From contig JAUXUD010000032.1 of NCBI GenBank assembly GCA_030680835.1, positions 1 through 64,000 on the forward strand: 64,000 nt of DNA, in the 5' to 3' direction. The stretch's first letter is position 1. Each line of letters starts with the position of its first letter. The notes below the pieces were generated by a model. It did not search any database and had not been told where the DNA came from. It was given only the letters and a program-made list of their open reading frames with translations. The stretch is from Bacteroidota bacterium. Its GTDB lineage: Bacteria > Bacteroidota > Bacteroidia > UKL13-3. Positions 8,734-17,392 of this stretch are shown here, in pieces. The translations under genes were made by a program, and so were the position numbers.

Positions 8734-9090
8734 TCAGTGAAGCGAATTTGTAATTACCTTTTGTAGAGGGCCCATATAAGTTTCACAAATATCAAAAATG
8801 ATTTCGTGTTGCAGTTTATCATAACTATGAGAAATCAAATCTCTCAGCCTGATTATTTCTCTCCATGGAATCTCTCCTTTTGAATTAAAATAATCCGGAT
8901 ATTCCTGATAACACTTTTTGAGAATTTCTCCAACTACCTGAAGATGCATGAGAATGGCATCGAAATAAGCTCTTCCTGATTTTGAAGTTACAAAATCCTG
9001 GCAAGTATTGATTTCTTCAAAATAAGATTCAATTGCTGAAATATGCTCCGAAACTAAAGTTAAATTAAGTTTTAGCCTTTCTTCAAGCAT
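8734..9090 (-). CDS. HepT-like toxin, HEPN ribonuclease
   Basis: A 118-residue DUF86/HepT-family protein. The start MLEERLKL is chosen because its ATG overlaps the end of the nucleotidyltransferase gene by 8 bases, the usual coupling; an upstream ATG would add only MRRKLF. The HEPN active-site motif R-x4-H-x-Y is intact as RDLISHSY near the C-terminus. HepT proteins are RNases neutralised by the MNT antitoxin, which AMPylates the tyrosine of this motif. The partner is the gene immediately upstream. Confidence 0.92.
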   Translation of the reverse strand: MLEERLKLNLTLVSEHISAIESYFEEINTCQDFVTSKSGRAYFDAILMHLQVVGEILKKCYQEYPDYFNSKGEIPWREIIRLRDLISHSYDKLQHEIIFDICETYMGPLQKVITNSLH

Positions 9091-9376
9091 AAATAATTTC
9101 CTTCTCAACCTGGTTTAAAAAGTTCTTTGACAGGTTATTATGTTTTGTGGTAATATCCACCTTTCCTGCCAATTTTTCTTCTAAAAAATCAACTAAATGC
9201 ACAAATTTAAGAAAACCCGGATTTTCCAATGACACAAGCAAATCAATATCGCTCTGGTCATTTGCCTGGTTTTTAGCAAATGAACCAAATAATCCAATTT
9301 CCTTCACGCCAAACTCACTTAAAAGAAATGGTTTTAGCGTTCTTAATTGATGTAATATCTTTTTATTGTCGATCAT
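9083..9376 (-). CDS. MNT-type nucleotidyltransferase antitoxin
   Basis: A 97-residue minimal nucleotidyltransferase. The Pol-beta-type signature is complete: GSF at 31-33, the DxD pair D43/D45 (QSDIDLLV) and a third acidic residue at D74 (KVDITT). In HepT/MntA systems this enzyme AMPylates and silences the HEPN toxin, encoded here directly downstream with overlapping reading frames. The pair is a complete type VII toxin-antitoxin module next to the XRE operon. Confidence 0.92.
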   Translation of the reverse strand: MIDNKKILHQLRTLKPFLLSEFGVKEIGLFGSFAKNQANDQSDIDLLVSLENPGFLKFVHLVDFLEEKLAGKVDITTKHNNLSKNFLNQVEKEIIYA

Positions 9377-9454
9377 TGAGTATTCAAATTTATAATAAAT
9401 ATTTCAATTAATGTGTTCAACTAATCATTTACCTCTATTCTGACAAATTCTCAA

Positions 9455-9491
9455 ACAAAAAAATCCCGGATTCAATCTAAACCCGGGATTT
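9455..9491 (-). terminator. rho-independent terminator after groEL
   Basis: Read on the minus strand, the stem AAATCCCGG / CCGGGATTT with a 13-base loop is followed by TTTTG. It lies downstream of groEL beyond the 120-bp palindrome E2, so the groESL transcript would include that palindrome in its 3' end. Confidence 0.8.
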
Positions 9492-9562
9492 CTATTTTAA
9501 ATATTAATATTCATTCAACAATTTACAACCACATATTATTAGCAGTTGTCAGTTGTGATGAA

Positions 9563-9682
9563 AGTCTGAGCTAGAATGTTCACTGGCAAGGCATACGAAT
9601 TACAAAAAAGCGCAGTTTACTTGTGTAATCGAGCATTTTTTCTTATTCGCATAACGCCGCCAGAGGACATTATAGACAGACT
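9563..9682. repeat. 120-bp imperfect palindrome (element E, copy 2)
   Basis: This is the second copy of the element beyond the PPK2 gene. The outer arms (AGTCTGAGCTAGAATGTTC and CAGAGGACATTATAGACAG) are almost unchanged. The inner arms have changed together: CGAATTACAAAAAA pairs with TTTTTTCTTATTCG here, whereas copy 1 has CACCAAAAA with TTTTTGGGG. It ends one base before the groEL stop codon. Confidence 0.85.
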
Positions 9683-9683
9683 T

Positions 9684-11321
9684 TTAGTAATCCATGCCAC
9701 CCATGCCGCCGGGCATTCCACCTGGCATAGCCGGTGCATTTGCTTCTTTTTCTTCAGCCAAAATACATTCGGTTGTTAAAATCATGGAAGCAACTGATGC
9801 TGCATTTTGCAATGCAATACGACCCACTTTAGTTGGATCAATAACACCTGCAGCAATCAGGTTTTCATAAACCTCGGTACGTGCATTGTAACCAAAATCA
9901 TCTTTGCCTTCACGTACTTTATTAACTACTACACTGCCTTCGCCGCCTGCATTGGCAACAATCTGGCGCAATGGCTCTTCAAGTGAACGCTTTATAATAG
10001 CGATACCGGTATTTTCGTCTTCATTTAAACCGATTAATTTTTCTAAAACGGCTATGGCACGTATATAAGCTACGCCACCACCTGCAACAATACCTTCTTC
10101 AACAGCCGCACGGGTTGCGTTCAAAGCATCGTCAACACGGTCTTTCTTTTCTTTCATTTCAACTTCAGATGCAGCACCGATATAAAGTACAGCAACACCA
10201 CCGGCTAATTTAGCCAAACGCTCCTGTAATTTTTCTTTGTCGTAATCTGATGTGGTATTATCAATTTGTGCCTTAATCTGGTGTACACGTGAGGTGATAT
10301 CTTCTTTTGCACCGGCACCATTAATGATAGTTGTATTGTCTTTGTCGATGGTAATTTTTTCTGCTTTTCCCAAATAGGTCAGGTCGGCATTTTCCAGTTT
10401 AAAACCACGCTCTTCGCTGATCACGGTTCCACCGGTTAAAATTGCAATATCTTCCAGCATGGCTTTTCTTCTGTCGCCAAAACCCGGAGCTTTAACAGCT
10501 GCAATTTTTAATGAACCTCTTATTTTGTTAACTACCAAAGTAGCCAATGCTTCACCTTCTAAATCTTCGGCTATAATTACCAAAGGTTTTCCGGTTTGAA
10601 CCACTAACTCTAGAATGGGAAGTAATTCTTTCATGCTTGAAATCTTTTTATCATAAATCAGCACAAAAGGATTTTCAAGCTCAGCTTCCATTTTCTCTGC
10701 ATTGGTTACAAAATACGGAGATAAGTAACCGCGGTCAAATTGCATTCCTTCAACAGTTTTTACTTCTGTTTCGGTACCTTTTGCTTCTTCAACGGTAATT
10801 ACACCTTCTTTACCCACTTTGGCCATTGCATCAGCAATTAACTTACCGATAACTTCATCGTTATTGGCACTGATGGTTGCAACCTGCTGGATTTTTTTGT
10901 TGTCGTTGCCAACTTGCTGTGATTGTTTTTTCAAGTTCTCAACTACTGCATCAACAGCTTTGTCGATACCGCGTTTCAAATCCATTGGATTTGCACCGGC
11001 AGCTACGTTTTTTAAACCGGCAGTTACAATTGCCTGAGCCAATACTGTTGCAGTAGTGGTTCCATCACCCGCCTGATCGGCTGTTTTGGAAGCAACTTCT
11101 TTCACCATTTGTGCGCCCATGTTTTCGATGGCGTCTTTTAATTCAATTTCTTTGGCAACTGTTACACCATCTTTGGTAATAATAGGTGAACCAAATTTTT
11201 TGTCGATTACTACATTACGGCCTTTTGGTCCTAATGTTACTCTAACGGCATTGGCCAAAGCATCAACTCCGCGTTTTAAACCTTCGCGGGCATCTACACT
11301 GTACGATATTTTTTTTGACAT
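9684..11321 (-). CDS. groEL: chaperonin GroEL (60 kDa)
   Basis: A 545-residue group I chaperonin that forms the double-ring ATP-driven folding chamber with GroES. Full length is present from [18 protein letters not shown] to the flexible Gly-Met-rich tail ([12 protein letters not shown]); the ATP-binding signature GDGTTT is at residues 85-90. It follows groES by about 80 bases on the same strand, the normal operon order. The transcript end is marked by palindrome E2 and then a hairpin terminator. No irregularity is seen. Confidence 0.99.
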   Translation of the reverse strand: MSKKISYSVDAREGLKRGVDALANAVRVTLGPKGRNVVIDKKFGSPIITKDGVTVAKEIELKDAIENMGAQMVKEVASKTADQAGDGTTTATVLAQAIVTAGLKNVAAGANPMDLKRGIDKAVDAVVENLKKQSQQVGNDNKKIQQVATISANNDEVIGKLIADAMAKVGKEGVITVEEAKGTETEVKTVEGMQFDRGYLSPYFVTNAEKMEAELENPFVLIYDKKISSMKELLPILELVVQTGKPLVIIAEDLEGEALATLVVNKIRGSLKIAAVKAPGFGDRRKAMLEDIAILTGGTVISEERGFKLENADLTYLGKAEKITIDKDNTTIINGAGAKEDITSRVHQIKAQIDNTTSDYDKEKLQERLAKLAGGVAVLYIGAASEVEMKEKKDRVDDALNATRAAVEEGIVAGGGVAYIRAIAVLEKLIGLNEDENTGIAIIKRSLEEPLRQIVANAGGEGSVVVNKVREGKDDFGYNARTEVYENLIAAGVIDPTKVGRIALQNAASVASMILTTECILAEEKEANAPAMPGGMPGGMGGMDY

Positions 11322-11403
11322 AATTGTTTAATTTAATTTAATTTTAGTTTGAATAATTCAATGGAAACAGCCCGATTTGATGTTTGGGACTATTAATTTT
11401 AAT

Positions 11404-11691
11404 TTAAATAGTGGCAAAAATGTCACTTTCGCGCATAATCAGGTAATCTTTACCTTCAACGCTTATTTCGGTACCGGCATATTTTCCGTAAAGTACCGTG
11501 TCTCCAGCTTTTACGGCTGGTTTGTTACCTTTTTCGTCAATTTCGCTCACCGAAATAACGATACCTCTCTGGGGTTTTTCTTTTGCTGTGTCCGGAATGA
11601 TAATTCCTGAAGCTGTTTTTTCTTCTGCCTGGGCAGGTTCTACAACAACCCTGTTTTGCGTACCTGCAATAGGTTTTAATGATGCTGACAT
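11404..11691 (-). CDS. groES: co-chaperonin GroES (10 kDa)
   Basis: A 95-residue GroES, the heptameric lid of the GroEL chamber. Recognisable features are [14 protein letters not shown] at the N-terminus, the mobile-loop region [18 protein letters not shown], and [16 protein letters not shown] near the C-terminus. It is the first gene of groESL. A sequence with exact sigma-54 spacing lies 44-61 bases upstream; no CIRCE element was seen. In many relatives groES directly follows secG; here about 3.3 kb of plus-strand genes lies between them. Confidence 0.98.
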   Translation of the reverse strand: MSASLKPIAGTQNRVVVEPAQAEEKTASGIIIPDTAKEKPQRGIVISVSEIDEKGNKPAVKAGDTVLYGKYAGTEISVEGKDYLIMRESDIFATI

Positions 11692-11734
11692 ATACTTATT
11701 TGGTTTAAATTTGGTTTTATGTTACGACCTTTCC

Positions 11735-11752
11735 TAGCACATGTTGTGCCAA
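11735..11752 (-). promoter_or_regulatory. candidate sigma-54 promoter of groESL
   Basis: On the minus strand the sequence TTGGCACAACATGTGCTA fits the sigma-54 pattern TGGCAC-N5-TTGC: GG and GC are separated by exactly 10 bases, and TGGCAC is perfect; the -12 block is GTGC rather than TTGC. It would start transcription about 30-35 bases before the groES ATG. It also contains the short palindrome GCACA-N3-TGTGC, so it could instead be a regulator site. Confidence 0.45.
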
Positions 11753-11977
11753 GCTGATTTTGCTGACAGTTTTTCACTTTTTAGCAAAAATTGCGTTAAA
11801 AATTGACACTTTTAATGGATATCGGGTTCAATTAAACATATGTTGCCTGCGCCTTAATTAAAGCATCTTCTATCAAATTTAATGTGTATATAGCTGAAAT
11901 TGTGGTTTTAAATAAAGATATTTGTGCGTAGGCAACCTTTATTTAGCGGGGGTTGACTAAAAAGCAAGAGACCTTAA

Positions 11978-12541
11978 ATGCCCTATAACGAAACAGATAT
12001 AATCAGAGGATGCCTGGAGGGCGAACGCGCCAGCCAGAAGCAGCTTTATGAACATTTTGCCGGAAAAATGCTGGGTGTGTGTATGCGATATGCCAAAGAC
12101 CGTGCAGAGGCGGAAGATATGTTGCAGGAGGGGTTTCTAAAAGTTTTTCAGGGTTTGAGTAAGTTTAAAGGTGAAGGTAGTTTTGAAGGATGGATCAGGC
12201 GGATTATGATTTATAATGCCATCAATCATTACAAACACCGGAGCCGCAAATTTCAGGAGGACCTTGACAAAGAAAATTATGATGCCGTATATCACGATAA
12301 TATTATAGAAAAAATTTCTGCCAAAGAAATCATTGCATTGATTCAACATTTACCCGAAGGCTACCGGGTTATTTTTAACCTGTACGCCATTGAAGGGTAT
12401 TCGCACAAAGAAATTTCAGAAAAACTGAGTATTGCTATTGGAACCAGCAAATCGCAGTATTCGCGTGCAAAACAATTTATGCAGGGATTATTGGCCAAAC
12501 ATTACCATATATTGAATGAACCCTTTGAAGAAGCGAGATAA
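11978..12541 (+). CDS. ECF RNA polymerase sigma factor
   Basis: A 187-residue ECF sigma-70 factor. Region 2 covers about residues 18-90 (LYEHFAGKMLGVCMRYAKDRAEAEDMLQEGFLKVF, FEGWIRRIMIYNAINHY) and region 4 about 120-178 (LPEGYRVIFNLYAIEGYSHKEISEKLSIAIGTSKSQ split over the HTH). It is divergent from groES. Its last 26 bases overlap the next gene, which encodes the likely anti-sigma factor, so the two are made together. Confidence 0.94.
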   Translation: MPYNETDIIRGCLEGERASQKQLYEHFAGKMLGVCMRYAKDRAEAEDMLQEGFLKVFQGLSKFKGEGSFEGWIRRIMIYNAINHYKHRSRKFQEDLDKENYDAVYHDNIIEKISAKEIIALIQHLPEGYRVIFNLYAIEGYSHKEISEKLSIAIGTSKSQYSRAKQFMQGLLAKHYHILNEPFEEAR

Positions 12542-14156
12542 ATTTGAGGAAAAGCTAAATGAGCAGTTGAGCGGGATGGAGTTTAAACCTTCAGACTCGT
12601 TGTGGAACCGTATTGAACAAAACCTGGATACTGATGGCTTTGAACCGGCCATGCGTGAAAAATTAGAGTCGTTTACTGCTGAACCTACTCAAAAAGTTTG
12701 GACGCATATTGAAAATCAGTTGCCTGAAATGAGAAACCGAAAAGGAATTTTTTGGATATCAATGACAGCTGTAATATTAGCCATAGGTTTTGGTGCAGGC
12801 TATTGGTTCAGCCCGAAACTGCTGGTAAGCAATGATAAAATTACAAATACACAAACAGAAACCTTCCATCAGCCTGCAATCAATCCTAATGGAAATGAAG
12901 GTTCCAATATAAATGCCTCCAAAAAAGACCCGCGTAAAGCAGAAGATTTAATATCAACCTCCGTGAATGACCCGGAAAAGAAAAGTTTACCGGTTTTGAT
13001 TTCAAAAACTCCGGTAAATAAGGGGGTTCCTGCAAAAGCCAGCCAGCCTTTAGCAATAAAAAACATTACGAAATCCAAAAATGCAAAAGAGCTTGCAGAA
13101 GGAAACAGATTGCCCGTAACATCTCAAAATAAAAATACAGGTATAGCACAGAAAGGAAATCCGGATCAAGGTTTGGTTTCAACTTTAGCCGGTGTAAATG
13201 AAAATATACCTGCAAAACAGGATAAAAATGTTATAAGCCCGGAGACACAAAAAATGGAGCAACCAACGCTTCCCAATTCTAAAAATGAATTGCCAAAACC
13301 GGAAGAAACAAAACCATTGGTGTTACCCATTCCTGAAAAAATAACTCAGGGTATTTCACCGGTGGTTTCTAACGATGCACTTACTCCTAAAGATACAAGC
13401 GAGGTATACTCAAATGAAAATGTTTTGGTTGATAAGTCGGCTTATTTGCCACCGGGCGATTCGTTGAGTAATATTTCAATAACCGCCACAGTAGGCGCAC
13501 AGTTGTGCTTTCTTTCCCTGAGTATGCCTGAGGATTATAAAAGCACACTCCAAAAATCTTTCGACTTACGGCAAAAAATGGAAACACCCGTAATTGATTA
13601 TAATGGGGGATTTTTGCTCAATTATCATTTCAGTGAACGTTGGATGCTTTCTTCCGGGGTAATGATGACCTCATTTACACAGGATATCAATTACTCATTA
13701 ATTCCCCCGGTAGGTAACCCTGTACCTCAACCCAATAAATATCTCCATCCAACTGATTCGATAGAAGCAGGGACTCAAAAAGTATTGCAGAATAAATACA
13801 GTTTTACCGAAATTCCCCTTTTGCTCACATACAAGGCTGTGAAAGGTCAATCGGTAGATGTAGAGATGCAGGCTGGAATTAGTTATGCAGTTCTGAATCT
13901 GGTTAATGCCTATATGCCTGACCCAACTTGTATTGGCTTGCTGGAAGTTACCGACAAAGATGATTTTCCAAAATTGAAGAACCTATTTTTTGTGAGTCTG
14001 GCTCCGTCTATCGGATATAAATTAAACAATGCGATAACACTCGGCGCCATGCCGCATATAAAAGTATCACTTACCGGTATGGTTGATAACGATAATTGGA
14101 TTCAGCAAAAGCCCTGGTTTGTTGGGCTCAATCTGTTCATGCGAAAAAGGTTTTAG
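12516..14156 (+). CDS. trans-envelope anti-sigma-like protein with C-terminal beta-barrel
   Basis: A 546-residue protein with an unusual layout. The cytoplasmic N-terminus has two related roughly 30-residue segments (residues 10-37 and 43-69), each ending in a P-x4-W-x2-IE-x2-L pattern, which resembles sigma-binding helices. One transmembrane segment follows at 78-98, then a 230-residue Lys/Asn/Pro-rich linker, then a beta-strand-rich region from about 330 to the end. That region looks like a PorT-type outer-membrane beta-barrel (FLLNYHFSERWMLSSGVMMTS; final LNLFMRKRF with aromatic near the end). It overlaps the ECF sigma gene by 26 bases. The anti-sigma role is inferred from this coupling and the N-terminal motifs; the barrel call is by pattern. 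Confidence 0.72.
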   Translation: MNPLKKRDKFEEKLNEQLSGMEFKPSDSLWNRIEQNLDTDGFEPAMREKLESFTAEPTQKVWTHIENQLPEMRNRKGIFWISMTAVILAIGFGAGYWFSPKLLVSNDKITNTQTETFHQPAINPNGNEGSNINASKKDPRKAEDLISTSVNDPEKKSLPVLISKTPVNKGVPAKASQPLAIKNITKSKNAKELAEGNRLPVTSQNKNTGIAQKGNPDQGLVSTLAGVNENIPAKQDKNVISPETQKMEQPTLPNSKNELPKPEETKPLVLPIPEKITQGISPVVSNDALTPKDTSEVYSNENVLVDKSAYLPPGDSLSNISITATVGAQLCFLSLSMPEDYKSTLQKSFDLRQKMETPVIDYNGGFLLNYHFSERWMLSSGVMMTSFTQDINYSLIPPVGNPVPQPNKYLHPTDSIEAGTQKVLQNKYSFTEIPLLLTYKAVKGQSVDVEMQAGISYAVLNLVNAYMPDPTCIGLLEVTDKDDFPKLKNLFFVSLAPSIGYKLNNAITLGAMPHIKVSLTGMVDNDNWIQQKPWFVGLNLFMRKRF

Positions 14157-14259
14157 AATGCCTTCTGACCAATTGATTTGACAATATTTTAACAGGCTGT
14201 AGAAAACTATCTTGCAAAAGTTTCGTTGAATTCGTAACTTCCGTTAAACAAAAAGAGTT

Positions 14260-14967
14260 ATGAAAACACTTCCTTCAGATTGGTTTTATTCGAACCGGGT
14301 AGATGCAGAATATAAGAAGTACGTGCTGCTGGCCTACCTTAAAGAGGTACAGTCAAATTTTAACCAAACACGTTTATACCCGCAACTGGCCGACCTGGTT
14401 TTTCACTACCGAAACCTGCTTTCCTTTTTGCATCAGAAACAAAATCTTCAAAATGAATTTCCTAAAAACATCAGCGAAATTGATTTGAAAAATTTCAGAA
14501 TTGCATATAATTCGGTTGTTTCAAACGATGAATTGATGCAGATTATTGAACAAATAGTTCAGTATTCATTGCCTCAGATTCAGAAAAGTTTGGATGAAGG
14601 AAAAGAGATTTATGAATTTGTTGAAAATGTAATGCATTTTGATCCGGTAGGGATTTTACCCATATATAGGAATGAAGGTTATTTAATAATAAAAGATGGC
14701 GAGGACAATGAACTAAGGGTATATGAGTATGAACTAAAGCTTTTTGAAAACAATTACGAAAACTACCGGGCCATCAGCACTACTTATTTGGAAAGTTATT
14801 ATAAGAGTTTTGTGAATACCACCGAAAATATCAAGATTGACCTGATTAAAAAGCGCAAAAAACTGCCAAATCCTGCCACATTTTCTATTGTTTCAGAATT
14901 TCATTTCCCCCTGGAAGAAACTGTTCTTCAGATTGCCAAGCGCAAGCTCAATAAGTTTCTAGAATAA
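14260..14967 (+). CDS. conserved hypothetical protein
   Basis: A 235-residue soluble protein with no signal peptide or membrane segment. The N-terminal half is helical (KKYVLLAYLKEVQSNFNQTRLYPQL, then FHYRNLLSFLHQKQNL), and the C-terminal half mixes strands and helices with a basic segment KIDLIKKRKKLPNPATFS. It looks like a Bacteroidota-specific family that I cannot name or assign to a function. It ends at a strong bidirectional terminator shared with the convergent secG operon and stands alone after the ECF pair, about 100 bases beyond it. Confidence 0.7.
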   Translation: MKTLPSDWFYSNRVDAEYKKYVLLAYLKEVQSNFNQTRLYPQLADLVFHYRNLLSFLHQKQNLQNEFPKNISEIDLKNFRIAYNSVVSNDELMQIIEQIVQYSLPQIQKSLDEGKEIYEFVENVMHFDPVGILPIYRNEGYLIIKDGEDNELRVYEYELKLFENNYENYRAISTTYLESYYKSFVNTTENIKIDLIKKRKKLPNPATFSIVSEFHFPLEETVLQIAKRKLNKFLE

Positions 14968-14973
14968 AGGCAC

Positions 14974-15012
14974 AAAAAAGCCGGCTCGTTGTTGAACGAA
15001 CCGGCTTTTTTG
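14974..15012. terminator. bidirectional rho-independent terminator
   Basis: The stem AAAAAAGCCGG(C)TCGTT pairs with AACGA(A)CCGGCTTTTTT around a four-base loop. A-tracts and T-tracts flank it on both sides, so it can end the plus-strand hypothetical gene and the minus-strand lptE-TPR-secG operon. Confidence 0.9.
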
Positions 15013-15023
15013 TTTTATAAATA

Positions 15024-15368
15024 CTATTTGTTGGTGGGTTGCGTATTGGCTGGTTGTGCTGCCGGAGTTTGTGGTGGCGGCGCTGGAACCGTTACTCCCT
15101 GGATGCTTTCTTCAATTCTGGAACTGTTGGTAGATTCCTGATTGGTTGCATCAGGGCGGAAAAAGTTAGACAACAACGACAGGGAAATTAAGGCGATTGC
15201 CAAAACCCAGGTAGCTTTTTCAACCACATCGGTACTGCGTTTAACGCCCATAATCTGGCTGGGAGCAATAAAGTTTGCGGCGATACCGCCTTTAGGATTT
15301 TGTATTAAAACCAATAAGGTTAAAAATAAACAAACTACGATGATTATTATTAAAATGAATGTTAACAT
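15024..15368 (-). CDS. secG: preprotein translocase subunit SecG
   Basis: A 114-residue SecG, the accessory membrane subunit of the SecYEG channel. There are two membrane spans (about 2-22 and 52-68) around the signature NPKGGIAANF at residues 24-33. A Pro/Gln/Thr-rich C-terminal tail follows (VPAPPPQTPAAQ), as is usual in Bacteroidota. It starts 3 bases after the stop of the upstream TPR-type gene, so it is the last gene of the lptE operon before the terminator. Relatives usually have groES next in this direction; here it is displaced. Confidence 0.95.
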   Translation of the reverse strand: MLTFILIIIIVVCLFLTLLVLIQNPKGGIAANFIAPSQIMGVKRSTDVVEKATWVLAIALISLSLLSNFFRPDATNQESTNSSRIEESIQGVTVPAPPPQTPAAQPANTQPTNK

Positions 15369-15371
15369 ATG

Positions 15372-17345
15372 TTATTCTATATTGTGTTCTGTTTTTATTT
15401 GATTAATAAGGCCCGCGAAATACGACAATTTATCGGGATAAAGCAAACCTAATTTTTCGTACATCAAAATTGCTTTCTTGTACAAGGCCTGCCGGGTATA
15501 GATTTGTGCCAGGGTTTCGCTAACCATTTCTGTATTGTCTTCGGCGCTTTGCCGGGCCATATTTAACGGACTGTAAAATTCGCTTTTGGGCCTTGCAATG
15601 GTTGGGTTTTCACGGATAAATTTATCTAAAATAGATTCAGTAACCTTGGAATCCCGCTGAATTTTGGGCGTATGAATCTCAGTTATTTTTGGTTTAACCA
15701 ATGCTTCTTCCACTTGATAGCGTGGAATATTTTTTGGAGCGGAAGGTTCTTTTACTGGTTCCGAAATGTCATGATTGGGTTTCAATACCACAAAAGGAAT
15801 GTCCTGGTAGCTTATGTTCCCTGTTTTGGGTTCACTGTAAACATTATCAAACACATTATCAAAGCTCTCTTCAAAAATTTGATTGTTATAGCTTACCTGG
15901 GTATAGAGGGGTGCAAGAAATTCATTTACATCATAATTTTGCAAACTCTTTAACATGTCTATTTCTGAAATTTGTGTCTCCTGTTTTATTTCAACAACAG
16001 TTTGTGGTGTTACCTTTTGTTCCTGTACTTCAGGTTCAACAAAATCAATCGGGGGTTTTAATATTTCGAGTTCAACAGACTTTTCAATTATCACAGGTTC
16101 AGCAGACTGGTGCGCAGCAATTTCGTCATGTAATAATATGCCGGCTTCTTTACTCAGTTTGTTTTGGATATCATGAATCATCTGAACATCTTCAACCACA
16201 GTTTTTTCGGGATGAACCGGTTCAGATTTTGATTTATCTATAGGTTCAGGCTTTGTACGTTTTTTATTGAGCCAGTTTAAAAAGTCGGAATCTACCGGAT
16301 TTGTAATACCGTCACGGGTATCCAGGGAACCGGATTCATGGGTAATTTCTGTTCTGGCAATACCTGAATCAACCTTATGAATGGCTTCTTCAAACAGAGA
16401 GTGTTCTTCGGTTTGAGGAATACTTTTATATTCTATTAAATTTCCTTCCTTTGGTTTTTCTTTATCAGCCAGTATATTTTTACCGGGCACAAATCCGGTT
16501 TTTACCTCAACGCTAATATCTTCAAGACTAGAAATGTCGAAATCATTTAAAATTAAGTCTTCCTGATCCGACACATTATCAATAATTGAATTCTCATTGG
16601 CGGCGGGTTTTGTGTATTTGGGAATATAACGCACAAAATTTCCGGTACTCGGCACCAGTTTCTCTTCCGACTCAATTTCTTTGTGAACAACAGGAGGAGG
16701 AAGGGGTTCTGGTTCATCCTCGGGAATGATAAAGCGGACAGGTTTCGGGGGGCTTATAATTTCGGGTACTTCTTCAACCCTATGATTGCTAAGCTGTGGC
16801 TCAGGTTCAACAACTACAGGTTCGGGTTCCGATATTTTTTCTTCAGGAATATTTTTTTCTTCAATATATTCACTTGCTTTAAACTCAGGTTCTGTAACGA
16901 TGGGTTCAGTAAGTTCCTGTATGATTTGAACGATGGGTTCAACAGTAGCAGGTGTTTCAACGGGTTCGGCAGGCATAACGATTTCGGGAACGCGTTCTTT
17001 TTCAATTAAGGGTTCACCGATGGGAACATTTGGCAATGTTTGAACTTTGGGAATTGAAATTTTTAAAGTTTCGATGGCGTCATTAAATACACCGGAGCTT
17101 TCGGTTTCAGGGGGTAAATCGTGTACCAGGTTATATAAAACAGAACGGTCGCCTGTTTGCAGTGCAGCCTGTTTCAGGTATTTTTCGTATTCGTAATGTT
17201 TGGTATTGTGTAATGCTTTAATCAATAAATTCTGCCCTACGGCAAAATATGGAAATTCTGCTACAAGCAACTTCAGGGATTCAACATCCTGAGTGCCCAG
17301 ACTCTTAGGGCCTTTAACCAAAGCAGTAAAATCGTACTTATTCAA
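15372..17345 (-). CDS. large Pro/Glu-rich protein with TPR-like ends
   Basis: A 657-residue cytoplasmic-looking protein without a signal peptide. The N-terminal roughly 100 residues form helical TPR-like units (LKLLVAEFPYFAVGQNLLIKALH, KYLKQAALQTGDRSVLYNLV). A long disordered Pro/Glu/Val-rich middle follows (about 110-570). The C-terminus carries a clear TPR unit (ETLAQIYTRQALYKKAILMYEKLG, YPDKLSYFAGLI). It lies between lptE and secG, a position I know to be conserved in Bacteroidota, where this gene is annotated only as hypothetical. It may be an envelope- or secretion-linked scaffold; the function is unknown. Confidence 0.82.
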   Translation of the reverse strand: MNKYDFTALVKGPKSLGTQDVESLKLLVAEFPYFAVGQNLLIKALHNTKHYEYEKYLKQAALQTGDRSVLYNLVHDLPPETESSGVFNDAIETLKISIPKVQTLPNVPIGEPLIEKERVPEIVMPAEPVETPATVEPIVQIIQELTEPIVTEPEFKASEYIEEKNIPEEKISEPEPVVVEPEPQLSNHRVEEVPEIISPPKPVRFIIPEDEPEPLPPPVVHKEIESEEKLVPSTGNFVRYIPKYTKPAANENSIIDNVSDQEDLILNDFDISSLEDISVEVKTGFVPGKNILADKEKPKEGNLIEYKSIPQTEEHSLFEEAIHKVDSGIARTEITHESGSLDTRDGITNPVDSDFLNWLNKKRTKPEPIDKSKSEPVHPEKTVVEDVQMIHDIQNKLSKEAGILLHDEIAAHQSAEPVIIEKSVELEILKPPIDFVEPEVQEQKVTPQTVVEIKQETQISEIDMLKSLQNYDVNEFLAPLYTQVSYNNQIFEESFDNVFDNVYSEPKTGNISYQDIPFVVLKPNHDISEPVKEPSAPKNIPRYQVEEALVKPKITEIHTPKIQRDSKVTESILDKFIRENPTIARPKSEFYSPLNMARQSAEDNTEMVSETLAQIYTRQALYKKAILMYEKLGLLYPDKLSYFAGLINQIKTEHNIE

Positions 17346-17392
17346 GGAGTAATAATTTCAGGCAATATAAAAAAAATTTAACGGAAGGCAAT

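Noticed and set aside
11692..11977. CIRCE heat-shock operator upstream of groES
   Set aside because: No TTAGCACTC-N9-GAGTGCTAA or close variant; only a short GCACA/TGTGC palindrome inside the sigma-54-like site.
15701..16243. 180-codon plus-strand frame
   Set aside because: It lies entirely opposite the Pro/Glu-rich part of the minus-strand TPR-like gene, whose codon pattern and operon context are convincing.
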